DNA of 64,000 bases from Novosphingopyxis iocasae (GCF_014334095.1 NZ_CP060495.1:2193001-2257000); one strand, 5' to 3'. Positions 8,536 through 18,138 are shown, counted from the first letter of the stretch. Program-made: numbers and translations. The notes: generated by a model not told the origin, from the sequence alone.

Positions 8536-10334
8536 TCAGCGCAGGAAGTTGTTGCGCAGCAGCTCCACGACTTCGCGCGATTTGCCGTCCAGCACGGCCT
8601 TCACCCCGAACATTGCCGTCGCAGCCACCTGGGACACCTCGATCTTGGGCGGCATCACCAGCTCCATCTGGTTCACATGCACGTCGAGTAGCGCCGGGCC
8701 GTCCGCCGCCAGCCAGGCGTCCATCGCCGTTTCCAGATCGCCGCTTTCCTCGACATGCCAGCCCTGAATGCCGCAGGCTTCGGCCAGCTTCGCGAAGTCC
8801 GGATTGACGAGCCCGGTGAAGTGATCGACCAGTCCCTCGACACGCTGCTCCATCTCGACAAAGCCCAGCGTGTTGTTGTGAAACACCACCAGCTTCAGCG
8901 GCACCTTTTCCTGCACCAGCGTCAGCAGATCGCCCATTAGCATGGTGAGGCCGCCATCGCCGCACATCGCGATGACCTGCCGGTCCGGATAAGCGAGTTT
9001 GGCGCCGATCGCCTGCGGCATGCCGCTCGCCATCGTGCCGTGGAGCAGGCTGTTGAGGAAGCGGCGCTTGCCGTTTGCCTTCAGATGGCGAAGCATCCAG
9101 ACCATCGCCGTGCCCACATCGGAAACGAAGATCGCGTCATCGTCGGCCTTCTTGTCGAGCATGTTGGCCACGAATTGCGGGTGGATCAGCGAAGGATCGC
9201 TTTCCTTGCCCTCTTCCAGATAGCCTTCCTGATCTTCCTTCCACTGCTTCTGATGCTCTTCCAGATGCGCGCCGTCCGACTTCGCGGCGACCATCGGCGT
9301 CAGCGCGGCGAAGGTGGTTTTCGCATCACCCACAAGACCCATATGGATCGCCGAACGACGGCCCAGATGGGTGGGATCGATATCGATCTGCACGATCTTT
9401 TTCGCTTCCGGATAGAACTGCGTATAGGCAAAATCGCAGCCCAGCGAGATAACGAGGTCCGCGCTTTCCAGCGCCTCCACCCCGGCCCGGTTCCCCAGGA
9501 TGCCGTTGACGCCGACATTATAGGGATTGTCCGGCTCCAGAAATTCCTTGGCGCGGGTGGTGTGGACCATGGGCGCCTTCACCTTCTGGCAAAAGGCGAT
9601 GATCTCATCCCGCGCATCGCGCGCGCCGATGCCGGCATAAACCGACACCTTGCCCGCGCCGTCGACCAGCGCGGCCAGCTCCGCCATTTATCCCGCGCAT
9701 CGCGCGCGCCGATGCCGGCATAAACCGACACCTTGCCCGCGCCGTCGACCAGCGCGGCCAGCTCCGCCATTTCCATGTCGTTGGGACGGCAGACCGGCTG
9801 AGGCCGATAGACTTCCCAGTCCATCGCATCCTCGTCCTTTTCGGTGAACATGTCGCCATTGACGATCACCACCGCCACGCCCCGCTTGGTCAGCGCGGCC
9901 TGCGCGGCCTTGGTCATGATGCGCCGCGCCTGTGATGGGTGGGAGATATATTCGCAAAAGTGGGAATGCTGCTCGTAGATCTTCTTCTGATCGACTTCCT
10001 GCGGGAAGTTGAAACCGCTCTCCGTGCGCGCGACGTCCGATGCGATCAGCAGGACGGGTGCCCCGTTGCGGTGGCTTTCATGAATGCCGTTGACGAAGTG
10101 AAGCGAGCCTGGGCCGCAGGTGCCCGCACAAACCGCAAGTTCCCCTGTCATATAGGCCTCGCCACCCGCCGCGAAGGCACCCACTTCCTCATGCCGCACG
10201 GTGATCCAGCGCAAATCGGATTTGGACACCGCATCGGTGAAGTGGTTGATGGTATCGCCGGGGATGCCATAAATGCGCTTCGCACCCGCCTTCTGAAGGG
10301 AGTCGACGACGATATCCGCGACGGTCTTGGCCAT
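8536..10334 (-). pseudogene. poxB: Pyruvate:quinone oxidoreductase (PoxB type), frameshifted by an 83-bp tandem duplication
   Basis: Thiamine-diphosphate and FAD enzyme that decarboxylates pyruvate to acetate and gives electrons to ubiquinone at the membrane. Removing one copy of the exact 83-bp repeat at 9607-9772 gives a single frame of 571 residues, the length of the Escherichia coli enzyme (572). The N-terminal PYR domain keeps the catalytic glutamate region VRHEEVGAFAAG, and the C-terminal PP domain keeps GDGGLTMLMGD...NN for Mg-ThDP. As it stands, the first frame runs 251 residues with a scrambled end (stop at 9579), and a second frame reopens at an ATG at 9687 for 383 residues. Start ATG at 10334. 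The two separate halves would not be expected to form a working enzyme. Family identity is secure; whether the break is biological is not. Confidence 0.88.
9607..9772. repeat. Exact 83-bp direct tandem duplication inside poxB
   Basis: 9607-9689 and 9690-9772 are identical over 83 bases. The unit is not a multiple of three, so it shifts the reading frame of poxB. Sequence on both outer sides differs at once, so the repeat boundaries are sharp and there is no longer flanking homology. Confidence 0.95.
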
Positions 10335-10402
10335 TATTTTCCTTTCGATCCTATCAATGGGCAGCGTTTCGGTGCCGTTACAAGAAACGGACAAGTCGCG
10401 CT

Positions 10403-11203
10403 TTAGCTGCGCGAGAGAATTGCGCCGTCCTTCAGCATCATGGAGGTTCCGCGGGCAAGCGGTTCCCAGCCCTCCGGATCGAGCGGGACCGAGGCGAACA
10501 GATGCAGCGGCCCGGAAATCGCGTCGATACTGGCACCGCGCGTTTTCCATTCATACCCGTGATGGCGCTCATCGAAACTGCGGATGCTCAGCCCCGGCTC
10601 GCGCGGCTCGGTCAGCCCGTCTTCGGTCTCGAAGCGCCGCCGGTCGGCATGGACGAACAGATACTCGCCGTCGAAGAACAGGAAGTTCGCGCTGCCCAGC
10701 TCACGCATCTCGGCGGCGAAGCGGGTGAAGATGTCGAAACGGGCCGCAGGCTCCACGGCTTCCGCTCGGCGCAGCCGGTCCAGCAGCAGCAGGAAAGCCA
10801 GCTCCGAATCCGTATCGCCGATCTTTTCCGCGATCAGGACCTGCGTATCATCCCGGTCCTCAAGCCCCGGCAGCCCGCCATTATGGGCAAAGGCGTGGCG
10901 CCGCCCGTGCTCCACGCGGTCAAACGGATGGGTATTGGCCAGCTCCGGCTTGCCCGCCGTCGCCCGGCGGACATGCGCCATCAGCTGCTTGCAAGGGCGT
11001 TCGTTGCGGACGACCATCTTGGTCAGCTCACTGGTGGCGGCGGGATCGGGTTCGCGAAACAGATAGGCGTCGCGGTCCAGCGCGAACAGAATTCCCCAGC
11101 CGTCGCGGTTACGATGCCGCTCCCCGCCTTCGGCCGCAAACAGATCGAGTTCATAGCAAACCCGCTGCGGCACCGACGCGCTCATCGCAAAAAGCTCACA
11201 CAT
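10403..11203 (-). CDS. Class II glutamine amidotransferase domain protein
   Basis: About 266 residues. It begins MCELFAMS, so processing of the initiator exposes Cys2 as the N-terminal nucleophile that releases ammonia from glutamine. RDGWGILFA, HVRRATAG and HAFAHNGGLPGL are the glutamine-pocket motifs of the YafJ/EgtC-like class. There is no attached synthetase domain, so the acceptor is unknown. ATG at 11203 is preferred over in-frame codons upstream because the cysteine must follow it directly, and GAGGA lies upstream. It is 68 bases before poxB on the same strand. Confidence 0.85.
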   Translation of the reverse strand: MCELFAMSASVPQRVCYELDLFAAEGGERHRNRDGWGILFALDRDAYLFREPDPAATSELTKMVVRNERPCKQLMAHVRRATAGKPELANTHPFDRVEHGRRHAFAHNGGLPGLEDRDDTQVLIAEKIGDTDSELAFLLLLDRLRRAEAVEPAARFDIFTRFAAEMRELGSANFLFFDGEYLFVHADRRRFETEDGLTEPREPGLSIRSFDERHHGYEWKTRGASIDAISGPLHLFASVPLDPEGWEPLARGTSMMLKDGAILSRS

Positions 11204-11425
11204 AGAGTTCGAAGTTCCTCTGGCCTGATCCGGAACGCGCGGACGCACGATAGTTTAGTTGATCTTGCCGTTCCCCGCACTGCGTCACAATAGGCTCGCG
11301 AGCCGGTTTCGATATAAATCTTGCCGGGCCTGAAGGGCCGAAATAGGTGAAAATTTGGGGCTGCTCTTCTTGCCTCCAAAATATTACGCGCCGGGCCCGC
11401 ACAGCCGCCCCGGCCAGCCGGAAAG

Positions 11426-13288
11426 ATGCCTGTGTCAAACCAGCAATCTGCAGACAGACAGCCCATCCAGCTGCGCGTCGATGCCACCGACATCGCGCGG
11501 GCCATCTTCTGGACCGAGCAGTCGCTCTCGGTTCGCGGCTATAAAGATCGGATCGTTCTTACACTGGCCAAATGGCTGCCCGCCTACCATGCGCCGCGCG
11601 GCGCGATCGATCGGCTCGCCGGGCTGCGGTTTCAGGCCGGCGGGACGGATTGCCGCTGGCACCGCGATCCGGATAACCCCTTCCACCTGATCGTCGAGCT
11701 GCCCGCAGGGGCCGAACAGCTCGACATCGCGCTCCAGTCGCTTTCGCCCACCGAGAGCAATCAGGGGCGGATCATGGTGAGCGATGAGATCCTGCGCTTT
11801 CATTGGGAAGAATGCCTGCTCTATCCGGCGGATGCGCCGATCGACACGATCATGGTGGAGCCGGTGCTGCGCCTTCCCGAAGGATGGGAATGGGCCTGCG
11901 CGCTGGAAGCGGCGCGCGAGGAGACGAATGGCTCGGACGCATCACTGCTGCATTTCGGCGCCGTCGATGTCCGCACGCTGATCGATTCCCCCGTGCTGGC
12001 GGGAGTCCATGCCCATCGCGAAACGCTGGATCAGGATATCGAGCTGCTGATCGTGGCCGATCGCGCGGACCTGCTGCCGCAAGGGCGCGACGAGCTGGAG
12101 TGCCACCGGCGGCTGGTGGCCGAAGCGGACGCGCTGTTCGGCCGTCGTCCGTTCGGCAAATATCATTTCCTGATGGCCTGTTCCGATCAGATCGGGCGCA
12201 TGGGGCTGGAGCATGAATGCTGTAGCGAGGAAGGCGTGCGCGCAACCTATTTCAGCAACTGGGCAAGCTCGACCACGGAACGGGACCTGCTGCCGCACGA
12301 ATTCGTCCACGCCTGGGTCGGCAAATACCGCGTTCCGGCGGGCAATTTCCAGCCCGACTTCAGCCGTATGACCAATGAGCTGATGTGGGTCTATGAGGGG
12401 CTGACCCAATATTATGGCCATGTGCTCGCCGCGCGCTGCGGCCTGATTTCCGCCGAGCTGACGCTTCAGGCCTTTGCCCTGATCTTCGCGACCTATGACG
12501 AGCGGCCCGGGCGCAGCTGGCGTCCGCTCGGCGACACGGACAATGATCCGATCTTCACCGCGCGGGAGAGCCAGCCCTGGCAAAGCTGGCAGCGCTCGGA
12601 AGATTATTATTCCGAAGGGCTTCTGATGTGGATGGAAGTGGATGTGACGATCCGTCAGGCTTCGGGCGGCACGCGCTCGCTGGACGATCTGATGCGCCGT
12701 TTCTTTGCGCCGCCGCACGGCGATGACCAGTGCCGACGCCTACCCCCGCGCCCCTATGACCGGGCCGATTTGATCACCGCGCTGCGCGATGTGCAGGACC
12801 ATGATTGGGAAGCGTTCTTTGCCGAGCGCGTCGACAAGGTTACGCCTCATGCGCCCTATGTGGGGATCGAAAAGGGCGGGTACCGGATGGTCTGGTCAGA
12901 CCGGCCCTCCGGCTGGCTTGCCGACGACCAGTCCCATCATTCCTATTTCGATTTCTCCTATTCGCTGGGCCTGAAAATGGGTCTCAATGCCAAGGTTATC
13001 GACGTCCTGTGGGACGGCCCGGCCTTCGCGGCCGGCGTCGTCAAAGGCATGCGCGTGCTTTCGGTGGACGGCACAACCTATTCGCATGCCGCCATGCAGG
13101 ACGCGATCGACCGCTGCGCCGATGGCGGCGGGACGATCGAACTGGTGGTGGAGCGGCTGGGCCGGGTGAAGACGCTGGCGATCCACTGCCCGGTCGGCCA
13201 GCGCTATCCGTGGCTGAAGGCGGCTGAAGATAGCCCGCGCCTGCTGGACGCTATCCTCGAACCGCTATCCGAGGGTTCGGCGGCCTAG
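11426..13288 (+). CDS. M61 family metallopeptidase with PDZ domain
   Basis: Zinc aminopeptidase of the glycyl-aminopeptidase (M61) family, 620 residues. An N-terminal beta domain (about 10-170) precedes the catalytic domain with HEFVH (H291, E292, H295) and the third ligand E324 in VYEGLTQYYG. A PDZ domain lies near residues 500-590 (GPAFAAGVVKGMRVLSVDG). GLEHECCSE stands where most members have GLEHRNS. No signal peptide is evident, unlike many relatives, so it may be cytoplasmic. Its tail overlaps the end of the convergent mscS gene by four bases. Confidence 0.88.
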   Translation: MPVSNQQSADRQPIQLRVDATDIARAIFWTEQSLSVRGYKDRIVLTLAKWLPAYHAPRGAIDRLAGLRFQAGGTDCRWHRDPDNPFHLIVELPAGAEQLDIALQSLSPTESNQGRIMVSDEILRFHWEECLLYPADAPIDTIMVEPVLRLPEGWEWACALEAAREETNGSDASLLHFGAVDVRTLIDSPVLAGVHAHRETLDQDIELLIVADRADLLPQGRDELECHRRLVAEADALFGRRPFGKYHFLMACSDQIGRMGLEHECCSEEGVRATYFSNWASSTTERDLLPHEFVHAWVGKYRVPAGNFQPDFSRMTNELMWVYEGLTQYYGHVLAARCGLISAELTLQAFALIFATYDERPGRSWRPLGDTDNDPIFTARESQPWQSWQRSEDYYSEGLLMWMEVDVTIRQASGGTRSLDDLMRRFFAPPHGDDQCRRLPPRPYDRADLITALRDVQDHDWEAFFAERVDKVTPHAPYVGIEKGGYRMVWSDRPSGWLADDQSHHSYFDFSYSLGLKMGLNAKVIDVLWDGPAFAAGVVKGMRVLSVDGTTYSHAAMQDAIDRCADGGGTIELVVERLGRVKTLAIHCPVGQRYPWLKAAEDSPRLLDAILEPLSEGSAA

Positions 13289-14289
13289 CCTTCAGGCCTT
13301 GCCGGCTTGTCCGCCACTTGGTCTGAAGGAGCCGCGCCGGGTGGCACAGCAGCCTTTTCGGGGGCCGGTACGCTCAGCTGACCGCTCAGGATCAGGTTCT
13401 GATAGGCGTAGGGAATCTCGATGCCGGCGGCATCGAACCGCTTTTTGACATTCTCCAGCAGGTCGTGCTCCACGCCTTTGGCGATGGCGGAATCGCGGCA
13501 CCATGCGCGCAGCGACAGATCGACGCTAGACGCGCCGAGCGAGACGACCGGGCAACCGACCACCTCCAGCACGTCCTGATGCGCCTGCGCCAGCTCAAGG
13601 ATGATAGCGCGCGCCTGCTCTATGTCGGAATTGTAGCCGATGGAGATGGTGGGCGACATCATCACCCTGGGGTCGATCGAGGAAAGGTTGATCATGATCT
13701 GGTTGGCGATGGTCCCGTTCGACAGAACGATGCGCCGATTGTCGAACGTCCGCAGCACCGTGTAACCCAGCGAAAGATTCTCCACGATCCCGGTTTCCAG
13801 CCCCGTCGGCGTGGTCAGTTGCAGGCGGTCCCCCCGCCGGAACGGCTTGTAGATCACCAGGCTGATACCGGACACGAGATTGCCGAGCGTCGATTGCGCG
13901 GCAAAGCCGATCACCACGGAGACGATGCTGACGCCCGCCAGCAGGGAGGTCGTCAGCTTGTTGAGCGCGGGCACCGCGTGGGAGAAAAGCAGCGCCAGTA
14001 CGATCCACATGATGAACGTCACGAGATTCGAGATGAAGCTCAGCGTCATCCGATCGATATGCTCGTTCGGATCATGATCGATCAGCGTCTTGAGCGCGCG
14101 GCGCAGCAGCCTGCTCAAAACCAGCCCGAAAATCAGGAACAGGACGCCGAGCACCACCGCACCCCAGAAATGATGGGGGTTCACATAATGCGTCAGATCG
14201 GTCAGCGCCTTGGGCGCGCTGGCCACTTCAGGCGATGCTTTCGCCGCGGGCGTGGCGTTGCCCTTGGTGTTCAGAACCGATGCTAGCAT
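13285..14289 (-). CDS. MscS-family mechanosensitive ion channel
   Basis: Small-conductance mechanosensitive channel that releases solutes on hypo-osmotic shock; inner membrane, homo-heptamer by family. About 334 residues: a first helix near 40-65, two further helices, then the pore helix and the MscS beta domain (FAAQSTLGNLVSGISLVIYKPFRRGD, split here by GDRLQL), and an alpha/beta C-terminal domain. A Pro/Ala-rich tail ends the protein. ATG at 14289 overlaps the stop of the glutamate-synthase-like gene (ATGCTAG), and there is no ribosome binding site of its own, so translation is probably coupled. Confidence 0.88.
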   Translation of the reverse strand: MLASVLNTKGNATPAAKASPEVASAPKALTDLTHYVNPHHFWGAVVLGVLFLIFGLVLSRLLRRALKTLIDHDPNEHIDRMTLSFISNLVTFIMWIVLALLFSHAVPALNKLTTSLLAGVSIVSVVIGFAAQSTLGNLVSGISLVIYKPFRRGDRLQLTTPTGLETGIVENLSLGYTVLRTFDNRRIVLSNGTIANQIMINLSSIDPRVMMSPTISIGYNSDIEQARAIILELAQAHQDVLEVVGCPVVSLGASSVDLSLRAWCRDSAIAKGVEHDLLENVKKRFDAAGIEIPYAYQNLILSGQLSVPAPEKAAVPPGAAPSDQVADKPARPEG

Positions 14290-15911
14290 AAGGAGGGTTT
14301 GAACGAATCCGGATTGGCCGCCCGCCAATATTCGGCAAAGGGCGTCGCGTCCGGCTCGCTCAGCAGCCGTCCTTCCTCCACCTCGTTCACGATCCGCGAC
14401 CAGGGCACCATTTCCGCATTGTTCTTCCACTGGCGCAGATGATGCGGGGTGAACTCGTCCGGCGATTCCAGGCCGCAGGCGACGACGATGTCGTGCAGGC
14501 TGTCGAGCGTCTTTGACTGGAAATTGGCCACCCGCTGCGCCTTGTCCGGAATGACGAGGCCGCGTTGGCGCGCGGGCGAACTGGTCGCCACGCCTGTCGG
14601 GCAGGTGCCGGTGTGGCAGCGCAGCGATTGCACGCAGCCCAGCGAGAACATGAAGGCGCGCGCCGCATTGCACCAATTGGCACCCAGCGCGGCGTTCATG
14701 GCGATGGAGGAGCCGGAGAACACCTTTTCCGAAGCCGCCAGCTTGATCTTGCCCTTCAGCCCGGTGCCGATCAGCGCGTTGTTGACGTAATAAAGGCCGA
14801 TGCGCAGCGGCAGGCCGACATGATCGGACAGCTCGAGCGGCGCAGCGCCGGTTCCGCCGCCCCCGCCGTCGACCACGATGAAATCGAGATAGATACCGCT
14901 GTCGAGCATCGCCTTGCAGATCGCAAAAACCTCATGCGGCATACCGACGCACAGCTTGATGCCGACCGGCTTTCCGCCCGAAAGATCGCGCATCTTGGCG
15001 GCGAACTCCAGCATTTCGCGCGGCGTAGAGAAGGCCGAATGGCCCGGCGGTGAAAGGCAATCCTCATGGGCCGGCACCTGGCGCGTATCGGCGATTTCCT
15101 GCGTGACCTTGGGCGCCGGCAGCAGGCCGCCATGGCCCGGCTTTGCGCCCTGGCTCAGCTTGATTTCGGTCATCTTGACCTGATCGTGCTGCGCCTTGTC
15201 CTGAAAGGCGTCCGGATCGAACGAGCCGTCTTTCTGGCGCGCGCCGAAATAGCCCGAGCCAAGCTCCCACACGATGTCGCCGCCATGTTTCAAGTGATAG
15301 GGCGAGAGACCACCCTCGCCCGTATCATGGTAGAAATCGCCGATCTTGGCGCCGAGGTTCAGCGCCTCGATCGCATGGCTGCCGAGCGCGCCGAAGCTCA
15401 TGGCGCTGATGTTCAGCCGGGCCGCGTCATAAGGCTTGCTGCACTGGTCCGTTCCCACATGCACGCGCGTGCGCTTCGGCGCATTGGGGTTCGGATTGAT
15501 CGAATGGCACAGCGCCTCATATTCTTCGGAATAGACGTCCAGTTCGGTGCCGAAAGGATGCGCGTCCTCCTGCTTTTTCGCGCGCGCGTAGACGAGCGAG
15601 CGGGACACGCGGTCGAACGGGCGGCCTTCCAGCGGGCCTTCCACGATATAGCTGCGCAGGAACGGGCGAAGATCTTCGAACAGCCAGCGGAAACGGGCGG
15701 ACAGCGGATAATTGCGGCGCAGCGAATGCTTGGACTGCGCCAGATCCCAGATCGCGACCAACAGCAGCGGCGCGAACAGAATGAGCGCCCAGAAGAAGCC
15801 TGGCGAAACCCAAACTCCCAGCGCCACCGTCGCGGCCACCAGCAGAAGAGGCAACCAGAAGCCGAGATTTCTCTCCAGGCCGCCGTCAGCAACCAGACCG
15901 CGAAGCACCAT
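14283..15911 (-). CDS. FMN-binding glutamate-synthase-like membrane protein
   Basis: About 542 residues. Two N-terminal transmembrane helices (about 15-55) are followed by the FMN/Fe-S central domain of glutamate synthase large subunits: NISAMSFGALG, GEGGLSPYH, QGAKPGHGG, VVDGGGGGTGAAP, and the iron-sulfur cysteines in GCVQSLRCHTGTCPTG. The glutaminase domain of GltB is missing, so it cannot use glutamine by itself and the physiological reaction is unclear. ATG at 15911 sits behind GAGGATATCCTGC and is preferred to an in-frame TTG at 15926. Overlap with mscS suggests an operon. Confidence 0.85.
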   Translation of the reverse strand: MVLRGLVADGGLERNLGFWLPLLLVAATVALGVWVSPGFFWALILFAPLLLVAIWDLAQSKHSLRRNYPLSARFRWLFEDLRPFLRSYIVEGPLEGRPFDRVSRSLVYARAKKQEDAHPFGTELDVYSEEYEALCHSINPNPNAPKRTRVHVGTDQCSKPYDAARLNISAMSFGALGSHAIEALNLGAKIGDFYHDTGEGGLSPYHLKHGGDIVWELGSGYFGARQKDGSFDPDAFQDKAQHDQVKMTEIKLSQGAKPGHGGLLPAPKVTQEIADTRQVPAHEDCLSPPGHSAFSTPREMLEFAAKMRDLSGGKPVGIKLCVGMPHEVFAICKAMLDSGIYLDFIVVDGGGGGTGAAPLELSDHVGLPLRIGLYYVNNALIGTGLKGKIKLAASEKVFSGSSIAMNAALGANWCNAARAFMFSLGCVQSLRCHTGTCPTGVATSSPARQRGLVIPDKAQRVANFQSKTLDSLHDIVVACGLESPDEFTPHHLRQWKNNAEMVPWSRIVNEVEEGRLLSEPDATPFAEYWRAANPDSFKPSLC

Positions 15912-16210
15912 GCAGGATATCCTCAAACTTTTCTAGGAAATGGACGAACTGACTTTTGTTTAGAAAGCATTCGCGCACCTTAGTAAACCGCCGTTGACAT
16001 GGCGGGACATGCCGATCCGGAATGCCGCTTTATAGGACGCAATTGCGGGACGTTCGTTCCTGGAACAACGGCAATAGACGCGCTCTTTGTGCAGTTCGGC
16101 CAGCGAACCTGCGCAAAAGCGCGCGCTTCCCAAACCGGCCGCGATACGTCATTGCGGCAGCACCCCTGGGCAGAACATGCAGTCGCCCATAATGACGATG
16201 GAGTAATTTC
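15912..16210. other. Divergent intergenic region before rlmB
   Basis: About 300 bases between two divergent genes. No RNA gene, hairpin or convincing promoter hexamer pair was recognised; a TTGACA-like hexamer at 15993 lacks a properly spaced -10. Confidence 0.4.
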
Positions 16211-16948
16211 ATGGCCAAGCGCGGACGCGCCCGCAAGGAAGCCCGGCGGGGCCTGCCGCATTTCTATGGCCGCCACGCGGTCGAAGCGGCGCTCGATAAT
16301 CCCGATCGCGACGTGCGCAAGCTGTTCCTGACGCGCGAGGCGGCGGCGACGCTGGAGATACCGGACGGCATCCCTGTCCAGTTTTGCGAGGTGACCGATC
16401 TCGCCCGCCATGTGCCCAAAGACGCGCCGCATCAGGGCATGGTGGCCGAAGTCGCGCCGTTGGAAGACCTGCTGCTGGGTGATGTGCTGGATGCGGGCGA
16501 GCGGGCGACGCTCCTCTTTCTCGATCAGGTGACCGATCCGCACAATGTCGGCGCGATCTTCCGCTCGGCTGCCGCGTTCGATGCGGTGGCGGTGGTGACG
16601 CAGGACCGGCATGCCCCGCCCGAAAGCGGCGTGGTCGCCAAGGCAGCGTCCGGCGCGCTGGAGCTGGTGCCGTGGATCCGGGTCGTGAACCTGTCGCGCG
16701 CGCTCGAAGAAGCGGCGGAGGCAGGATATTGGCGCATCGGTCTGGCAGGCGAGTCGGACGCGCTGCTGGCGGACGCGCTCACGCCGGGGCGCAACGCGCT
16801 CGTCCTCGGCGCGGAGGGCGAAGGCCTGCGCCACAATGTGGGCGAGCATTGCGATACGCTGGCGAAGCTGCCGATTTCCGAGCGGATGGAGAGCCTGAAC
16901 GTCTCGAACGCCGCCGCGATCGCGCTCTACGCCGCGGCGCAGCGCTAA
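16211..16948 (+). CDS. rlmB: 23S rRNA (guanosine-2'-O-)-methyltransferase
   Basis: SpoU-type 2'-O-methyltransferase that modifies G2251 of 23S rRNA with S-adenosylmethionine. 245 residues: an N-terminal substrate-binding domain beginning FYGRHAVEAAL, then the knotted SPOUT domain with LDQVTDPHNVGAIFRSAAAF, LVLGAEGEGLRHNV and the C-terminal LPISERMESLNVSNAAAIALY. Complete length. A basic start (MAKRGRARKEARRG) is usual. It is followed five bases later by alkA. Confidence 0.95.
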   Translation: MAKRGRARKEARRGLPHFYGRHAVEAALDNPDRDVRKLFLTREAAATLEIPDGIPVQFCEVTDLARHVPKDAPHQGMVAEVAPLEDLLLGDVLDAGERATLLFLDQVTDPHNVGAIFRSAAAFDAVAVVTQDRHAPPESGVVAKAASGALELVPWIRVVNLSRALEEAAEAGYWRIGLAGESDALLADALTPGRNALVLGAEGEGLRHNVGEHCDTLAKLPISERMESLNVSNAAAIALYAAAQR

Positions 16949-16953
16949 GGCCG

Positions 16954-17571
16954 ATGGGCCTCACCGCGCAGCAGATCGCCGCCTCGCTCGATGCGCTGGG
17001 CGCGCGCGAACCGAAAGTGGCTGCGGCGGTGGAAGCGGCCGGCTATCCGACCCCGCGCATTCGCGAGCGCGGCTATGCAACGCTCCTGCGCACCATCGTC
17101 GGCCAGCAGGTGAGCGTCGCCGCCGCGGCCTCGGTCTGGAACAAGCTGGAGGCCGCGCTCGGCCCCGGCTGCCCGCCGAATGCGCTGATCGCGCAAGATA
17201 ACGATACATTGCGCGCCTGCGGCCTCTCCCGGCAGAAACAAGGCTATGCCCGATCGCTGGCCGAGCTGATCCTGTCGGAAGACCTTCCGCTTGATGCGTT
17301 GCCGGCGGATGACGAGGAAGCGATCGCCTATCTTACCCGCGTCAAAGGCATCGGGCGCTGGTCTGCCGAAATTTACCTGCTTTTCGCCGAAGGCCGCCTG
17401 GACATATGGCCCGCCGGCGACCTCGCGGTGCAGGCGGGGCTGCACAAGATTATGGGGCTGGAAGCGCGCCCCAGCGAAAAACAGGCCCGCGCCCTCGCCG
17501 AAGACTGGTCGCCCCACCGCGGCGCCGCAGCGCTGCTGACCTGGCACGTTTACAACAATCCGGCCCTGTAA
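16954..17571 (+). CDS. alkA: DNA-3-methyladenine glycosylase II
   Basis: Base-excision repair glycosylase that removes alkylated purines. 205 residues of the HhH-GPD fold: TIVGQQVSV, the helix-hairpin-helix TRVKGIGRWSAEIYLLF, and catalytic D156 in PAGDLAVQ. It lacks the N-terminal domain of the Escherichia coli enzyme, as most alphaproteobacterial forms do. ATG at 16954 directly follows the rlmB stop, so the two genes are probably cotranscribed. Confidence 0.92.
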   Translation: MGLTAQQIAASLDALGAREPKVAAAVEAAGYPTPRIRERGYATLLRTIVGQQVSVAAAASVWNKLEAALGPGCPPNALIAQDNDTLRACGLSRQKQGYARSLAELILSEDLPLDALPADDEEAIAYLTRVKGIGRWSAEIYLLFAEGRLDIWPAGDLAVQAGLHKIMGLEARPSEKQARALAEDWSPHRGAAALLTWHVYNNPAL

Positions 17572-17606
17572 GTCCCGTGACGACGACGGCTTTGCCGGGG
17601 CTCCGT

Positions 17607-18131
17607 CTATTCGATCGGCGGGAGCACGCCGGGGTTCAGGCGCTTCACTTCCTGAAGGAAGCTTTTGGGCTTCTTCCAGAACTTCGTCTTCTCGTTGATC
17701 CGCAGTCCTGCCGATTTCGCCATGGCGGCAATGAAGTGGACGCAATTGGCATCGTTCAGATCGTAGCTCGGCTGCTTGGCGGCGGCCCAGCGGCGGACCT
17801 CCATGATCAGCGCGCGATATTGCGCATCGCTCAGCCGCACCGAAAATTGCGCGTCGCTATCGTCGATATAGCTCTGCTTGGCGACATCCAGCCGCCCTTT
17901 CACGCGCCCGAGCAAAATCGCCGGGCTGATCGACTTGGCGGTGAAGCCGAAATTATCATGCACCGTCTGGCCTGCGGGGTCGGTGCCGTCCAGCTTCACG
18001 AAGGCGTGCGGGAAGCTGCCGCCGAAATCCTGGCTGTAGAAGGTGGCGACCACTTCCGCCTGGGCAGCGGCGGGAAGGCCGAAAGCAAGTGAAAGGGCCA
18101 GCCCGAACGCGGCGAACCATTTGCGAAACAT
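17607..18131 (-). CDS. Small exported protein with a possible permuted papain-like (NlpC/P60) fold
   Basis: 174 residues with a clear signal peptide (LALSLAFGLPAAAQA, cleavage near 25). The mature part has H42 in GSFPHAFVKLDG and C130 in NDANCVHFI. A histidine before a cysteine in this arrangement is what a circularly permuted NlpC/P60-type cysteine peptidase or acyltransferase would show. Function not known. ATG at 18131 follows GAGGAG at the very end of the ABC permease gene; a GTG one codon earlier is also possible. Third gene of the operon with the osmoprotectant-type importer. Confidence 0.6.
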   Translation of the reverse strand: MFRKWFAAFGLALSLAFGLPAAAQAEVVATFYSQDFGGSFPHAFVKLDGTDPAGQTVHDNFGFTAKSISPAILLGRVKGRLDVAKQSYIDDSDAQFSVRLSDAQYRALIMEVRRWAAAKQPSYDLNDANCVHFIAAMAKSAGLRINEKTKFWKKPKSFLQEVKRLNPGVLPPIE

Positions 18132-18138
18132 CACGAGA

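Noticed and set aside
15980-16210. Possible RNA gene or promoter before rlmB
   Set aside because: No cloverleaf or stable hairpin, and the TTGACA-like hexamer has no correctly spaced -10.
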